A DNA stretch of 64,000 bases, from the NCBI RefSeq assembly GCF_000688475.1, contig NZ_JIAN01000006.1, positions 372,001 through 436,000 of the forward strand, given 5' to 3'. This DNA is from Cellulomonas sp. URHE0023 (lineage in GTDB: Bacteria; Actinomycetota; Actinomycetes; Actinomycetales; Cellulomonadaceae). The notes beneath the pieces were generated by a model, which had not been told where the DNA came from, searched no databases, and worked only from the letters and a program-made list of their open reading frames with translations. This document shows positions 33,735 to 43,347 of this stretch, one piece after another. A program made the position numbers and the translations under genes. Position 1 is the first letter of the stretch. Each line of letters opens with the position of its first letter.

Positions 33735-33763
33735 ACTATGCCCGGTTCTGGACACGTGTGCAA
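33735..33763 (-). promoter_or_regulatory. Promoter of the riboswitch-bldC transcript
   Basis: On the minus strand TTGCAC (complement of 33758-33763) and CATAGT (complement of 33735-33740) are separated by exactly 17 bp. The predicted transcription start is at about 33728, just at the 5' edge of the aptamer. Sigma-A type spacing. Confidence 0.7.
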
Positions 33764-34154
33764 CAAGGGCTCGAGCCCGTTTCGCACGCAAACGGGCGAT
33801 TCAAACCCTCCGATTCCGGACGCGGGACGTGGTTCGGAGCGCCCGGAGCCCGGCCGTGGGTGCACGCGTACGGGCCATCCGAACGCGCCCCGGTCGAAGG
33901 CCGACCACCCCTCGCGCGCCGGGGCCGGATGGGTCGTATGCCCTCTGACCTGGAGAAATGTTGATCGTTGAAGCAATCGGCCAGCCGCCCGATTCGTTGC
34001 GCGCCGTCCGGGTAGAGGTGGTCCGAGAGCCCGTCCAGGGCCGCCGAACACCCCTAGCGGATCGGGGTTCGGACACATCGGGCGCAACGGGGCAGACTTC
34101 TCCAACACGTGACGCACTTCACCCGTTTGCCGTAACGACGAGGGGTTGAAACGC
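33764..34154. other. 391-bp gap without a convincing gene
   Basis: The stretch between the bldC promoter and the DUF1206 stop holds only short overlapping frames of 60-90 codons with no family resemblance. One plus-strand frame (ATG 33958, MLIVEAIGQPPDSL) has GGAGAA upstream but poor protein character. An imperfect stem, CGAACACCCC to GGGGTTCG (34045-34072), may terminate the DUF1206 transcript. A GGGCTCGAGCCC palindrome is at 33767-33778, directly upstream of the bldC -35. Confidence 0.5.
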
Positions 34155-34961
34155 CTAGATGCGGCCGTATCTCGCCCGCACGAAGGAGTACAAGCCGTAC
34201 GCGACGAGGCCGAGTGCGACGAGCACGAGGAGCGCAGCCCCCGCCGGCTGGTCCCGCAGCGTGTGCATCGCGCCGTCCAACCCCGTCGACTTCGACGGGT
34301 CCTCGGTGACCGCGGCGACGACGAACAGCGCACCGACCACTCCGAGCGCGATGCCCTTGCCCGTGTAGCCCACCACCCCGAACCGGCGCGCGACGCTGTC
34401 CGCGGGCGCCGGCGGCAGGCCGCGAAGGTCGCGCAGGAACTTCTTGGTGACTCCCTTGTGCACGTGGTATGCGCCCACCGCCACGACCGCGACGCCGACC
34501 GCGCCGACGAGGAACCGCCCACCCGGCGCCGACATCAACGTCGCCGTCGCATCCTGAGCCTGTTCGGAGCTGTCCGATCCGCCACCACGCGCGAACGTCA
34601 GCGCGGTGAAGGCGAGCGCGAGGTACACGACCGCCCGAGCGGCCGCCTTCGCCCGCTCCGAGCCACTCGCCGTCGCGGTCGACCGCCCAGGCGACCCCGC
34701 GCCGACCGCGGTCGCCAGCTGCCAGACCCCCAGCGCGACGAACGCGAGCACGCTGAACCACAGGACGACGCCCCCGAACGGCGTGGCCGCGATCGCGCTC
34801 ATCGCACCCGACTGGTCTGCCTCGGAGTCCCCCGGGCCCAACGCGACCCGAAGTGCGAGCAGCCCGATGAGCACGTGGAGCACACCGGAGACGGCATAGC
34901 CGGCGCGCGCGGCGACCTCCCACGATCGTTGCGCGTTCCGCGTCCCGCTGGTCGTTGCCAT
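34155..34961 (-). CDS. DUF1206 membrane protein
   Basis: A 268-aa protein with six helices in three DUF1206 repeats. Each repeat has an amphipathic ARAGYAVSGVLHVLIG-like start (residues 17-32, about 105 ARAVVYLALAFTALTFA, and about 193 ARRFGVVGYTGKGIALGV). The family is widespread and of unknown function; stress response in the membrane is sometimes suggested. The start is ATG 34961 with GGAGGTGC upstream. A much longer frame reaching into the tRNA-Met gene is not used. Confidence 0.9.
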   Translation of the reverse strand: MATTSGTRNAQRSWEVAARAGYAVSGVLHVLIGLLALRVALGPGDSEADQSGAMSAIAATPFGGVVLWFSVLAFVALGVWQLATAVGAGSPGRSTATASGSERAKAAARAVVYLALAFTALTFARGGGSDSSEQAQDATATLMSAPGGRFLVGAVGVAVVAVGAYHVHKGVTKKFLRDLRGLPPAPADSVARRFGVVGYTGKGIALGVVGALFVVAAVTEDPSKSTGLDGAMHTLRDQPAGAALLVLVALGLVAYGLYSFVRARYGRI

Positions 34962-35108
34962 CGATGCACCTCCGTGCCGGCCCCGGTGGCCGTCTTCGGC
35001 GATGATCCCAGCGCCGGTACACCTCGGCGACCGGAGCGGTGATGCGAGGCACCCCGGTCTCCGCCTACGGACGTGACACGACTGCCCACGCGATCCACGT
35101 GCGAGAAG

Positions 35109-35182
35109 TGGGGCAGGTGGGGCTTGAACCCACGACCCACGGATTATGAGTCCGCTGCTCTGACCGGCTGAGCTACTGCCCC
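35109..35182 (-). tRNA. tRNA-Met (CAT)
   Basis: Minus strand GGGGCAGTAGCTCAGCCGGT; anticodon stem-loop GCGGA-CTCATAA-TCCGT (anticodon CAT); T arm with GGGTTCAAGCCCC; acceptor pairs GGGGCAG with CTGCCCC. CCA is not encoded. Elongator Met is the best reading; an Ile tRNA with lysidine-modified CAT cannot be excluded without identity-element analysis. Confidence 0.88.
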
Positions 35183-35204
35183 TAGGGGGCCACACACTAC
35201 CCAG

Positions 35205-36695
35205 TCACTCGGGCTCGTTGCCGGTCTCCCCTCCTAGCCGGAACGGCTCCACGACCCCGGTGTAGGCGACGTGTGCGATCAGACCCTGCTGGGCGTGCGG
35301 CAGGTTGTGGCAGTGGTCCATCCAGACCCCGGGATTGTCGGCGACGAACGCCACCTGGTAGGTCTGGCCGTTCTCGACCTCCAGCGAGTCCACCCACCAC
35401 GGGCTGCCCGTCGACCGCAGCCCGTCCCGCGACAGGACGAGCAGATGGTGGCCGTGCAGGTGCATCGGGTGCGGCTGACCGCTCGAGTTGCGGATGGTCA
35501 TGGCGACCACGTCTCCCTCCCGCACCACGAACATGGGGACGTCCGGGTAGGTGTGACCGTTGATGGTCCACTGCAGGCCCGGTAGGCCGTCGACGAACCC
35601 GGGCCGACGGCCGATCGCGTAGGTGAAGCTGCGGTCGGCCGCCCGCGGGTCGAACCCGACGTCGGCCGGCGTGCCGTAAGAGAGCAGGTCGAGCCTCTCT
35701 CGCGGATCGGCGCCGTCCGTCGCGTCGTCGCCGCCGACGAGAACCGAGAGCGAGCCGAGCCGCACGCGCACGGCCGAGCCGTCGTCCGGAACCGCGACCT
35801 CCACGTCTGCGCGGCCACCCCCGGCCACGACGACGGTCCTGTCGTGAACCGCGTCAGGTTCGTGCACCTCACGCCCGTCGACCGCCAGCACGCGGTAGTC
35901 GGCACCTGGCACCCAGACGCGCAGGACCCCGGATCCGGTGTTGACGACACGGACGCGTGCGGTCGTGCCCGGATCTGCCGGCACCCGCAGACCGCCCGGG
36001 TCGCCGTTCACGGTGGGGGTGGCGCCGTACGTGTGAGCGGCTGCCACCACGTCGACGTCGCTCCCCGCAGGGTCCGCCGGACGCACCACGAGCGCACCGA
36101 ACAGCCCACCACGGACCTGAGCGTGCGACACCTGGTGCGAGTGGTACCAGTAGGTCCCCGCGTCCGGCACCACGAAGCGGTACACGTGCCGGCCACCCTC
36201 CGGGACGGCGTCCTGCGTCACGCCGGCGACACCGTCCTCCGCGTTCGGCACGTCCACGCCGTGCCAGTGCAAGGTCGCGCCGTCGACCACCGACCGGTTG
36301 ACCAACGTCACCTGCACCAGATCTCCGACCTGCGCCTCGATCGTCGGGCCCGGCGACACGCCGTTGACCGTGTACCCGGGCACGGTGCGCCCATCGGCGA
36401 GCACGACGTCGCCACGGTCCACCGTCAGGGTGACGTCCACGTCGGGAGAGCCGTCGACCGGTCCCGTCAGGTCGGCGACGCTCACAGTCCGACCGCCGTC
36501 GTCGCGAGATCGGCCGTGCTCGTGCACCACCGAGGCCGCCCCGCCCGAGTCCTGGTAGCCCATGTCCATCACGGACGCGTTCGACGGGACGAGGCTGGAC
36601 CACCAGAACCACACGAGCGGCGCGAGGACGACGAGCGCGGCCACCACGCCGGCGACCACCTGGCGCCGGCGTCGGAGGGCCTCTCGCTCCGTCAC
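35205..36695 (-). CDS. Multicopper oxidase, membrane-anchored
   Basis: A 496-aa laccase-like multicopper oxidase. An N-terminal membrane anchor (VVAGVVAALVVLAPLVWFWW, about residues 13-32) places it outside the cell. All four copper motifs are there: LHWHGVDV, YWYHSHQV, HPMHLHGHH and DHCHNLPHAQQGL. The HCH-x4-H with a downstream Leu at the axial position suggests a fairly high-potential type 1 site. It could oxidise phenols or cuprous ion. The start is GTG 36695, three bases from the stop of the upstream membrane gene, so the two form one operon. The 6.5-kb-away tRNA and DUF1206 genes seem unrelated. Confidence 0.92.
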   Translation of the reverse strand: MTEREALRRRRQVVAGVVAALVVLAPLVWFWWSSLVPSNASVMDMGYQDSGGAASVVHEHGRSRDDGGRTVSVADLTGPVDGSPDVDVTLTVDRGDVVLADGRTVPGYTVNGVSPGPTIEAQVGDLVQVTLVNRSVVDGATLHWHGVDVPNAEDGVAGVTQDAVPEGGRHVYRFVVPDAGTYWYHSHQVSHAQVRGGLFGALVVRPADPAGSDVDVVAAAHTYGATPTVNGDPGGLRVPADPGTTARVRVVNTGSGVLRVWVPGADYRVLAVDGREVHEPDAVHDRTVVVAGGGRADVEVAVPDDGSAVRVRLGSLSVLVGGDDATDGADPRERLDLLSYGTPADVGFDPRAADRSFTYAIGRRPGFVDGLPGLQWTINGHTYPDVPMFVVREGDVVAMTIRNSSGQPHPMHLHGHHLLVLSRDGLRSTGSPWWVDSLEVENGQTYQVAFVADNPGVWMDHCHNLPHAQQGLIAHVAYTGVVEPFRLGGETGNEPE

Positions 36696-36698
36696 GTC

Positions 36699-37130
36699 TC
36701 AGGCGAGGGCGCCGGTAGGCGGCGAGACCGACTTCTCGCGCGGAACGCGCTGTGCAGCCGTGATGCTCACGCCCAGGATCGCCAGGGCGTTCATCCCGTG
36801 CAGCGCGCCCACGGCGGGGGCGCCGAACGACACGAACGCCAGGACCACCTGCAGCACGACGAGACCCAGGATGATCGCCGCGTACCGCACGGCTCCCCCG
36901 AACTTGGCGAAGAACGACACGATCAACAGGGCGATCGCAAGCAACGGGATGACCATCATCCCGACCGTGCCGTGCGCGGCGTGCGCATAGTTGCCCTCGT
37001 AGCTCGAGTCGAGCACGGCTCCCTCGTCGAGGTCATGGAGGGTGGTGAACCAGGCCAGGGCGATCAGCCCGGCCTGGAGGAAGACGCCTCCGGCAACGAG
37101 GGAGGCCAGAACCCGATACGCAGTCTTCAT
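36699..37130 (-). CDS. Four-helix membrane protein (DUF6220-like), multicopper oxidase partner
   Basis: A 143-aa protein with four helices. It starts at ATG 37130 (MKTAYRVLASLVAGGVFLQA). His residues sit at helix ends: NYAHAAHGTVGMM (helix 2) and GALHGMNALAIL (helix 4), spaced as in small heme- or metal-binding membrane proteins. It lies three bases upstream of the multicopper oxidase, so electron transfer or copper handling for it is a fair inference. The family is annotated only as unknown function. Confidence 0.8.
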   Translation of the reverse strand: MKTAYRVLASLVAGGVFLQAGLIALAWFTTLHDLDEGAVLDSSYEGNYAHAAHGTVGMMVIPLLAIALLIVSFFAKFGGAVRYAAIILGLVVLQVVLAFVSFGAPAVGALHGMNALAILGVSITAAQRVPREKSVSPPTGALA

Positions 37131-37280
37131 AGCGCGTCTCACTCTCGAACACGGTGCCCAAGGGGTGCACGGTCGGGACGGCCATGCTCAAGACCAGGAT
37201 CCTCCGGTGCGCTACCTGATACACCCGTCCGGCGCTGGCCCGCGTCCGACGAGCACCGCCGCCACGGGTACCGTGTGGCC

Positions 37281-37796
37281 GTGGCCCTGTTCTCCCGTCG
37301 TCGCCGGCTCCCAGACGCTGAACGAGCCCGACTCGAGCTGCGCCCGGGAGACTCCATCCTGGTGAGCACCGCCCTGACCGACGACAGCTGGGTCGTCGCC
37401 AGCCGGCAGGCGCTGCATCTGCTCGACCCGAGCGGTCCGGTCGCCCGACACCCCTGGTCCGACGTCGACCACGGCGCGCTCGACCCGGCGACCCGGACGC
37501 TCGCGCTCCGCTGGGTGTGGGGCCCGACCACGAGGCTCACGTTCGCCGAAGGACCCGGCTCCGTCGAGTTCGCGCAGACCTTCCGCGAACGCGTTCAGCA
37601 GTCGGTGGTCCACGCCGTCGCCGTGACCCTCCCCGGCGGTCAACGTGTGCGCGTCGCGCTGCGGCGAGGCGAGGACGACGAGATGTTCACCCAGGTGCTC
37701 GGGGACGCGTCCGTCGACCTGTCCGATCCTGCCGTGGCGACACTGATCGACCAGGCAGAGGACGAGGTGCGCGACGCCGCAGGACTCCCCCGCTGA
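37281..37796 (+). CDS. Conserved hypothetical protein (PH-like beta-rich)
   Basis: A 171-aa soluble protein, not recognised with certainty. LRPGDSILVSTALTDDSWVVASRQALHLL, WSDVDHGALDPATRTLALRW and GPTTRLTFAEGPG read as alternating beta strands like a PH or GRAM-like barrel. A helix follows (QTFRERVQQSVVHAVAV), then LPGGQRVRVALRRG and an acidic C-terminus. The start GTG 37281 is preferred over GTG 37275. It is divergent from the multicopper oxidase operon and ends 56 bp before tRNA-Asn. Confidence 0.75.
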   Translation: MALFSRRRRLPDAERARLELRPGDSILVSTALTDDSWVVASRQALHLLDPSGPVARHPWSDVDHGALDPATRTLALRWVWGPTTRLTFAEGPGSVEFAQTFRERVQQSVVHAVAVTLPGGQRVRVALRRGEDDEMFTQVLGDASVDLSDPAVATLIDQAEDEVRDAAGLPR

Positions 37797-37852
37797 CTTG
37801 GCCTCCCTGTTCAGGGCGCCCCCGAACGGCTGCTAGAGTTTTCACCGCACGA

Positions 37853-37925
<73 letters not shown>

Positions 37926-37943
37926 CCACAGTCACCGCAGGTC

Positions 37944-37963
37944 AGGCCCCTTTCGAGGGGCCT
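37944..37963 (+). terminator. Terminator of tRNA-Asn
   Basis: AGGCCCCT (37944-37951), TTCG tetraloop and AGGGGCCT (37956-37963), followed by TCGTG. UUCG-capped GC stem typical of stable RNA terminators. Confidence 0.85.
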
Positions 37964-38144
37964 TCGTGCTGTCAGGCGTCCATCCCGAGGTGCCCCGGTC
38001 CCGCCGGTCAGCGTGGATCCGCTCGATCGAGCCCTCGGCACGGCAGCGAGAGCAACCGCCGAGATGCGTGCAGGCTCGCGGGCCGCCGCACGAGCGCAAC
38101 CTCCAGCGCTCGCTCTGCCGCTCGCGGCCTACGCAGTGTGCGCG

Positions 38145-38177
38145 CGCCGGGACAGCGCACGGCGCCCTGTCCCGGCG
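38145..38177 (-). terminator. Hairpin terminating the split-transketolase operon
   Basis: CGCCGGGACAG (38145-38155) pairs with CTGTCCCGGCG (38167-38177). A second, overlapping pair (GGCGCCCTG 38161-38169 with CAGGGCGCC 38184-38192) is mutually exclusive with it. Both lie within 65 bp after the transketolase C subunit stop on the minus strand. The rest of the 37964-38205 gap shows no gene. Confidence 0.65.
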
Positions 38178-38205
38178 TGGAGGCAGGGCGCCGCCTAGCG
38201 CGCAG

Positions 38206-39162
38206 TCAGGCAGATCGTCGGGCTGCGGAGGCAAGGAGGTCCTCCGCAGCCGTCGCGACGCCTTGCGCGCTGATCCCGAAGTGGTCGAGCAGCCACGTGA
38301 CCGATCCGGTCGGGGCGAACTCGTCCGGGACGCCGACGAAGCGCATCCGCGTGGGCTCGTTGCGCACGACGAGCTCGGCCACCGCGCCGCCCAGACCACT
38401 GGTCAGAGCCTCCTCGACCGTGACGATGCCCGCGGTCTCCCGGGCGGCGGCCAGCACCGCCGTGTCGTCCAGGGGCTTGATCGTGGGCATCGAGAGCACC
38501 CGGGCGTCGATCCCGCGGGTGGCCAGCAGGCCGGCGGCGTCCAGCGTCCTGCCGACGACGGTGCCGGTGGCGATGAGCGTGACGTCGCGGCCCTCGCGCA
38601 GGGTGACCGCCTTGCCGGGCACGAACCGGTAGCCGTCGGGGTTGACGTCTGGCACCCCCATGCGACTGATCCGCAGGAACACGGGTCCGTCGTGCTGCGC
38701 AGCCCACCGGACGGCCTGGGCGGTCTCGGCCGGGTCGCTCGGCACGATGACCGTGAGCCCCGGGATGGTCCGCAGCCACGCGAGGTCCTCGATGGAGTGG
38801 TGGGTCGGGCCGAGCTCTCCGTAGGCCATGCCTGGGCTCATCCCGCACAGGACGACGTGAGCGTTCGAGTACGCCGCGTCGACCTTGATCTGCTCCATCG
38901 CGCGGGCCGTCAGGAAGCACGCCGCCGCGGAGACGAACGGGATCTTGCCACCGTTGGCCAGGCCCGCGGCGACGCCGACCATGTCCTGCTCGGCGATCCC
39001 GACGTTCACCAGCCGGTCGCCGAACTGCTTACCGAACGGCCCGAGCTTGCTGGAGCCGACCGAGTCGTTGACGACGGCGACGATCCGGGGATCCACCTCG
39101 GCAAGCTCGAGCAGGGTTGCGACGAAGGCGTCGCGGCAGTCGTGCAGGATGGAGGTCGTCAT
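38206..39162 (-). CDS. Transketolase subunit B (pyrimidine and C-terminal domains)
   Basis: A 318-aa C-terminal half of a split transketolase. The Pyr domain has NVGIAEQDMVGVAAGLANGG with the catalytic Glu that activates ThDP (about residue 58). The C-terminal domain starts near VTLIATGTVVGRTLDAAG. It needs subunit A, encoded immediately upstream with an ATGA overlap. Split transketolases act in dedicated pathways; with a sugar isomerase and FGGY kinase in the same regulon, AptB of the D-apiose pathway (apulose-4-phosphate transketolase) is the best candidate. Classical xylulose-5-phosphate transketolase or DXP-type use is the alternative. Confidence 0.88.
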   Translation of the reverse strand: MTTSILHDCRDAFVATLLELAEVDPRIVAVVNDSVGSSKLGPFGKQFGDRLVNVGIAEQDMVGVAAGLANGGKIPFVSAAACFLTARAMEQIKVDAAYSNAHVVLCGMSPGMAYGELGPTHHSIEDLAWLRTIPGLTVIVPSDPAETAQAVRWAAQHDGPVFLRISRMGVPDVNPDGYRFVPGKAVTLREGRDVTLIATGTVVGRTLDAAGLLATRGIDARVLSMPTIKPLDDTAVLAAARETAGIVTVEEALTSGLGGAVAELVVRNEPTRMRFVGVPDEFAPTGSVTWLLDHFGISAQGVATAAEDLLASAARRSA

Positions 39163-40076
39163 GACCGCTCCAGCTCAGCCAGTGCCTGCGTGACCTGGTC
39201 CGCGGACGGGACCTTGTGGTGCCAGGCGACGTTGTCGGACATGAACGAGATCGGGTGGCCCTTGAACGTGTGGGCGATGACCGCGGTGGGCTTGCCGGAC
39301 GCGGCAGGGACGTTGGCGAAGGCGTCGGCGAGCGCACCGTGGTCGTGCCCGTCGACCTCGACGACGTCCAGGCCGAATGCGCGCAGCTTGTCGGCGAGCG
39401 GCTCGAGGTCGTTGGTGTCCGCCACCCGCGCTCCCTGCTGGAGACGGTTGCGGTCGACGATCACGCACAGCGTGTCCAGGTGGTGGTTGCCCGCGGTCAT
39501 GAGGGCCTCCCAGTTGGAACCCTCCTGGAGCTCGCCGTCACCGACCACGACGAACGTGCGCCGGTCGGAGCCGTCCAGTCGGCCGGCGATCGCTGTGCCG
39601 ACGGCGATGGGCAGCCCGTGCCCGAGCGGTCCGGTGCTCGCCTCGACCGCGGCGAGCTTGGTGCGTGCGGGGTGGCCGTTCAGCTGGGACATCGGCTGCA
39701 TGAAGCTCGCGAGCTGTGCGGACGGCAGGTACCCGGCGATGGCGAGGGTCGTGTAGAGGGCTGCCGCCGCATGCCCCTTGGACAGGATGAACCGGTCCCG
39801 TTCGGCGTCGTCGAGCGTCTCTGGGGTGACCCGCAGCGAGTACAGGTACAGCGTGACGAGGGTGTCGATCACCGAGAACTCGCCGCCGATGTGACCCAGG
39901 CCGGCTGCACGGACCATCGCGATGTCCTGGCGACGTACGAGCCGGGCCGCTTCCTCGAGGTGCGCGACGACGGCCTCCCGTTCCGCGCCGTGCGGAACGC
40001 GGCCCAGCACGGCCAGCGGTTCCGCAGCGACCGCGTGGGGCTCGAGGTGAGGAACCAGGTCCTCCTCGACACTCAT
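39159..40076 (-). CDS. Transketolase subunit A (ThDP-diphosphate domain)
   Basis: A 305-aa N-terminal half of a split transketolase. [21 protein letters not shown] (residues about 59-79) and [19 protein letters not shown] are the PP-domain start. [20 protein letters not shown] plus the later D-R-N-x-L-Q-Q-G are the Mg/ThDP motif (GDG...N). It overlaps both neighbours by ATGA. AptA of the D-apiose pathway is the proposed identity. The first 45 residues ([16 protein letters not shown]) are an extension not needed for catalysis. Confidence 0.88.
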   Translation of the reverse strand: MSVEEDLVPHLEPHAVAAEPLAVLGRVPHGAEREAVVAHLEEAARLVRRQDIAMVRAAGLGHIGGEFSVIDTLVTLYLYSLRVTPETLDDAERDRFILSKGHAAAALYTTLAIAGYLPSAQLASFMQPMSQLNGHPARTKLAAVEASTGPLGHGLPIAVGTAIAGRLDGSDRRTFVVVGDGELQEGSNWEALMTAGNHHLDTLCVIVDRNRLQQGARVADTNDLEPLADKLRAFGLDVVEVDGHDHGALADAFANVPAASGKPTAVIAHTFKGHPISFMSDNVAWHHKVPSADQVTQALAELERS

Positions 40077-41068
40077 GAGTCGGTACGGAGGCAGGAGAAG
40101 AGCACGTCCTGCACCAGCTTCTGGGCGCCCATCGCGTCCTGGCGGGCCTGGGCGGCGCGCAGCGCGTCGATGTCGAGCTCGTCCAGTGCGCGGTGGATCC
40201 CCTTGAGGAAGCGGATCGACAGGTTCGCGGCCTCGACGGTGTCCTCCCGGAAGGGGAACTGGTCGAGCTGCCACACTCCCTCCCACCCGTTGATCTTCAG
40301 GGTGTAGAAGAACTCGAACACCTCGACGGGGTGCACGGTGCCGACGACCATGTCGTCGTCCCAGCTGCGCAGGTTGTCGTTCACGTCCATGGCCCACAGC
40401 AGGCCGTGGTCGATCAGGAGCTGGGCTGCCGCCGCAGGTGACTCGCCGCCGAACAGTGCGTGACCGAAGTCGAGCAGCACGCCGACGTTGTCGACACCCA
40501 TGGCCTGGATGCCGAGGATGGTCTTGGCGGCCGAGTCCCAGAACATCGTGTTGCGCGGCTCGCGGGGCTTGTACTCGATGACGATCTTGATGTCCGGGTT
40601 CGCCAGCGCGAGCTCCCGCATACCGGCGACGGCGAGCTCCCACTGCGTGTGGTGGTCGACCTGGAACGGGTAGTCCCACCCGTCCTGCCCGGGCCACACC
40701 TTGAGGTACTTCGCGCCCAGGACGCGCACGACGTCGGCGGCCTCGTTGAGGACCGCGCGCGCCTGCTCGCGCACCTGGGGGTCCGGGTTGGTGAACGCGC
40801 CCTTGCTGAACCGGCGCATGTAGATCTCGGGCGTGACGCCGATGGCACGCAGCCCGTTCTCCTTCAGCGCGGCCGCGACGTCGTCGACCGACACTCCCTC
40901 GGTGAAGGGGTACGGCACGTCGACCACCGAGAGGTCCTCGACCTCCCCCGCCCGGGCGATCTGCTCGAGCGTGCTCACCGGCGGTGCGTACCCGTCGGTT
41001 GCGTACCGATCCACGTACGAGGCGAAGTGCCACAGGCCGGCACCGAACTCGGGAGACTTCGAAGGCAT
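40073..41068 (-). CDS. Sugar isomerase, xylose-isomerase-like TIM barrel (D-apiose isomerase candidate)
   Basis: A 331-aa AP-endonuclease-2/xylose-isomerase-like TIM barrel. Metal ligands are probably E in [13 protein letters not shown] in [10 protein letters not shown], and D/N/H in [15 protein letters not shown]. The N-terminus [19 protein letters not shown] is highly distinctive. It overlaps the transketolase A start (ATGA), so the isomerized sugar feeds that route. Known D-apiose isomerases (ApsI) belong to this fold and occur with split transketolase and an FGGY kinase, so that role is inferred. L-rhamnose- or xylose-type isomerases are alternatives. ATG 41068. Confidence 0.82.
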   Translation of the reverse strand: MPSKSPEFGAGLWHFASYVDRYATDGYAPPVSTLEQIARAGEVEDLSVVDVPYPFTEGVSVDDVAAALKENGLRAIGVTPEIYMRRFSKGAFTNPDPQVREQARAVLNEAADVVRVLGAKYLKVWPGQDGWDYPFQVDHHTQWELAVAGMRELALANPDIKIVIEYKPREPRNTMFWDSAAKTILGIQAMGVDNVGVLLDFGHALFGGESPAAAAQLLIDHGLLWAMDVNDNLRSWDDDMVVGTVHPVEVFEFFYTLKINGWEGVWQLDQFPFREDTVEAANLSIRFLKGIHRALDELDIDALRAAQARQDAMGAQKLVQDVLFSCLRTDS

Positions 41069-41072
41069 TTCT

Positions 41073-41093
41073 ATTCAACTCCGATCGTTAATG
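41073..41093. promoter_or_regulatory. Imperfect inverted repeat before the isomerase gene
   Basis: ATTCAAC (41073-41079) and GTTAATG (41087-41093) are near-symmetric around TCCGATC. It lies in the 118-bp gap between the binding-protein stop (41187) and the isomerase start (41068), the only break in the minus-strand run. It shares the ATTCA theme with the 47174-47193 site. Weak; could be part of a promoter. Confidence 0.35.
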
Positions 41094-41186
41094 CATCAAT
41101 GATGCCACGGCGACATGGCAGGCGCGACAACGGTCCGGTCGCGGGGCCGGCCGAGCTGTCCTCGGCCCGGCCGGCCCCGGGTGCCG

Positions 41187-42230
<1,044 letters not shown>

Positions 42231-43346
42231 TCAGTGGGTGCGGGGTCGTGCCGCCGCCAGCTCGCGCTTCACGCTCTGGGCGGCGACGGCTGCCGCTCGA
42301 GCGTCCTTCAACCTCTGCTGACCCTGGTCGAGCATCACGGCGAGGACGATGACCAAGCCCTTGATCACCGTCTGCCAGAAGGTGGAGACGCCCACCATGA
42401 CCAGACCGTCAGAGAGGAAGCCGATGACGAAGGCGCCGATCAGAGCGCCCTTCACGGTGCCGCGGCCGCCCGCCAGCGAGGCACCACCGATGACCACCGC
42501 AGCGATGGCGTTGAGCTCGAACGTGTTGCCCGTCTGCGGTGCAGCCGACGTGAGCTCGGACGCGATGATCAGGCCCGCGGTCGCGGCACAGACGCCCGAG
42601 ATGATGTAGACGCGCATCTTGATCGACCTGACGGGCACGCCCGCCAGCTGCGCGGCGCGCTCGTTGCCGCCGGTCGCGTAGAGGTGACGGCCGAACGGCG
42701 TCCGGGTGATCAGCACCCAGATCACGAGCGCGAAGACGACCATGATCCAGATCGCGGTCGGGATACCGAGCGGCCGGGACACCCCGAGGAACGAGAACCC
42801 GGTGTTGCCCGTCGCGGGGTCACCCTGGAGCCGCGGGAAGGTCGAGCCGTCGGAGATCAGCAGTGCTGCTCCCCGGGCTATGTACAGCGTGCCTAGCGTC
42901 GCGATGAACGGGGCGACGTTGAACTTGGTCACGAGCAGGCCGTTCACCGTCCCGACCAGGGCGCCGACCGCGAGCGAGATGAGGATCACGACCCACACCG
43001 CCGGATAGGCCGTCGTGTCGAAGATCGACAGCTGCCAGCCCTGGAGCATCACGCCGGCGACCACCCCGGACAGGCCGACGATGGAGCCGATCGACAGGTC
43101 GATCCCACCCGTGATGATCACGAGCAGCATGCCCAGCGCGAGGATCGCGTTGAAGGCCACGTGCTTGGTCATCGTGATGAGGTTCGTCGGCGTCAGGAAC
43201 GCGTCCGACAGCAACGAGAAGATGATGACGAGGACGATCAGCGCCACGAACGCCCGCTGGTCGAGGAGGAACTCACCGATCCCGCGCTTCGTGGTCTGCA
43301 CGTCCGAGGGCGTCGCAGCCTGGTCCTTGGTGGTCGTGGTCGCCAT
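42231..43346 (-). CDS. Sugar ABC transporter permease (RbsC type)
   Basis: A 371-aa CUT2 permease with about ten helices. GGIDLSIGSIVGLSG (residues about 79-93) and the EAA-like loop YATGGNERAAQLAGVPVRSIK (cytoplasmic; about 225-244) are diagnostic. The N-terminus is soluble (TTTTKDQAATPSDVQ). Its start is one base before the stop of the upstream ATPase. Functions as a homodimer with the RbsA-type ATPase. Confidence 0.95.
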   Translation of the reverse strand: MATTTTKDQAATPSDVQTTKRGIGEFLLDQRAFVALIVLVIIFSLLSDAFLTPTNLITMTKHVAFNAILALGMLLVIITGGIDLSIGSIVGLSGVVAGVMLQGWQLSIFDTTAYPAVWVVILISLAVGALVGTVNGLLVTKFNVAPFIATLGTLYIARGAALLISDGSTFPRLQGDPATGNTGFSFLGVSRPLGIPTAIWIMVVFALVIWVLITRTPFGRHLYATGGNERAAQLAGVPVRSIKMRVYIISGVCAATAGLIIASELTSAAPQTGNTFELNAIAAVVIGGASLAGGRGTVKGALIGAFVIGFLSDGLVMVGVSTFWQTVIKGLVIVLAVMLDQGQQRLKDARAAAVAAQSVKRELAAARPRTH

Positions 43347-43347
43347 C

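Noticed and set aside
33958..34149. A 63-codon plus-strand frame starting MLIVEAIGQPPD
   Set aside because: It has a possible GGAGAA ribosome site, but there is no recognisable domain and the C-terminal half is low complexity. Not strong enough to call.
34962..35195. An N-terminal extension of the DUF1206 protein into the tRNA-Met gene
   Set aside because: The extension would translate a tRNA antisense region; the ATG at 34961 has GGAGGTGC upstream and matches the family start.
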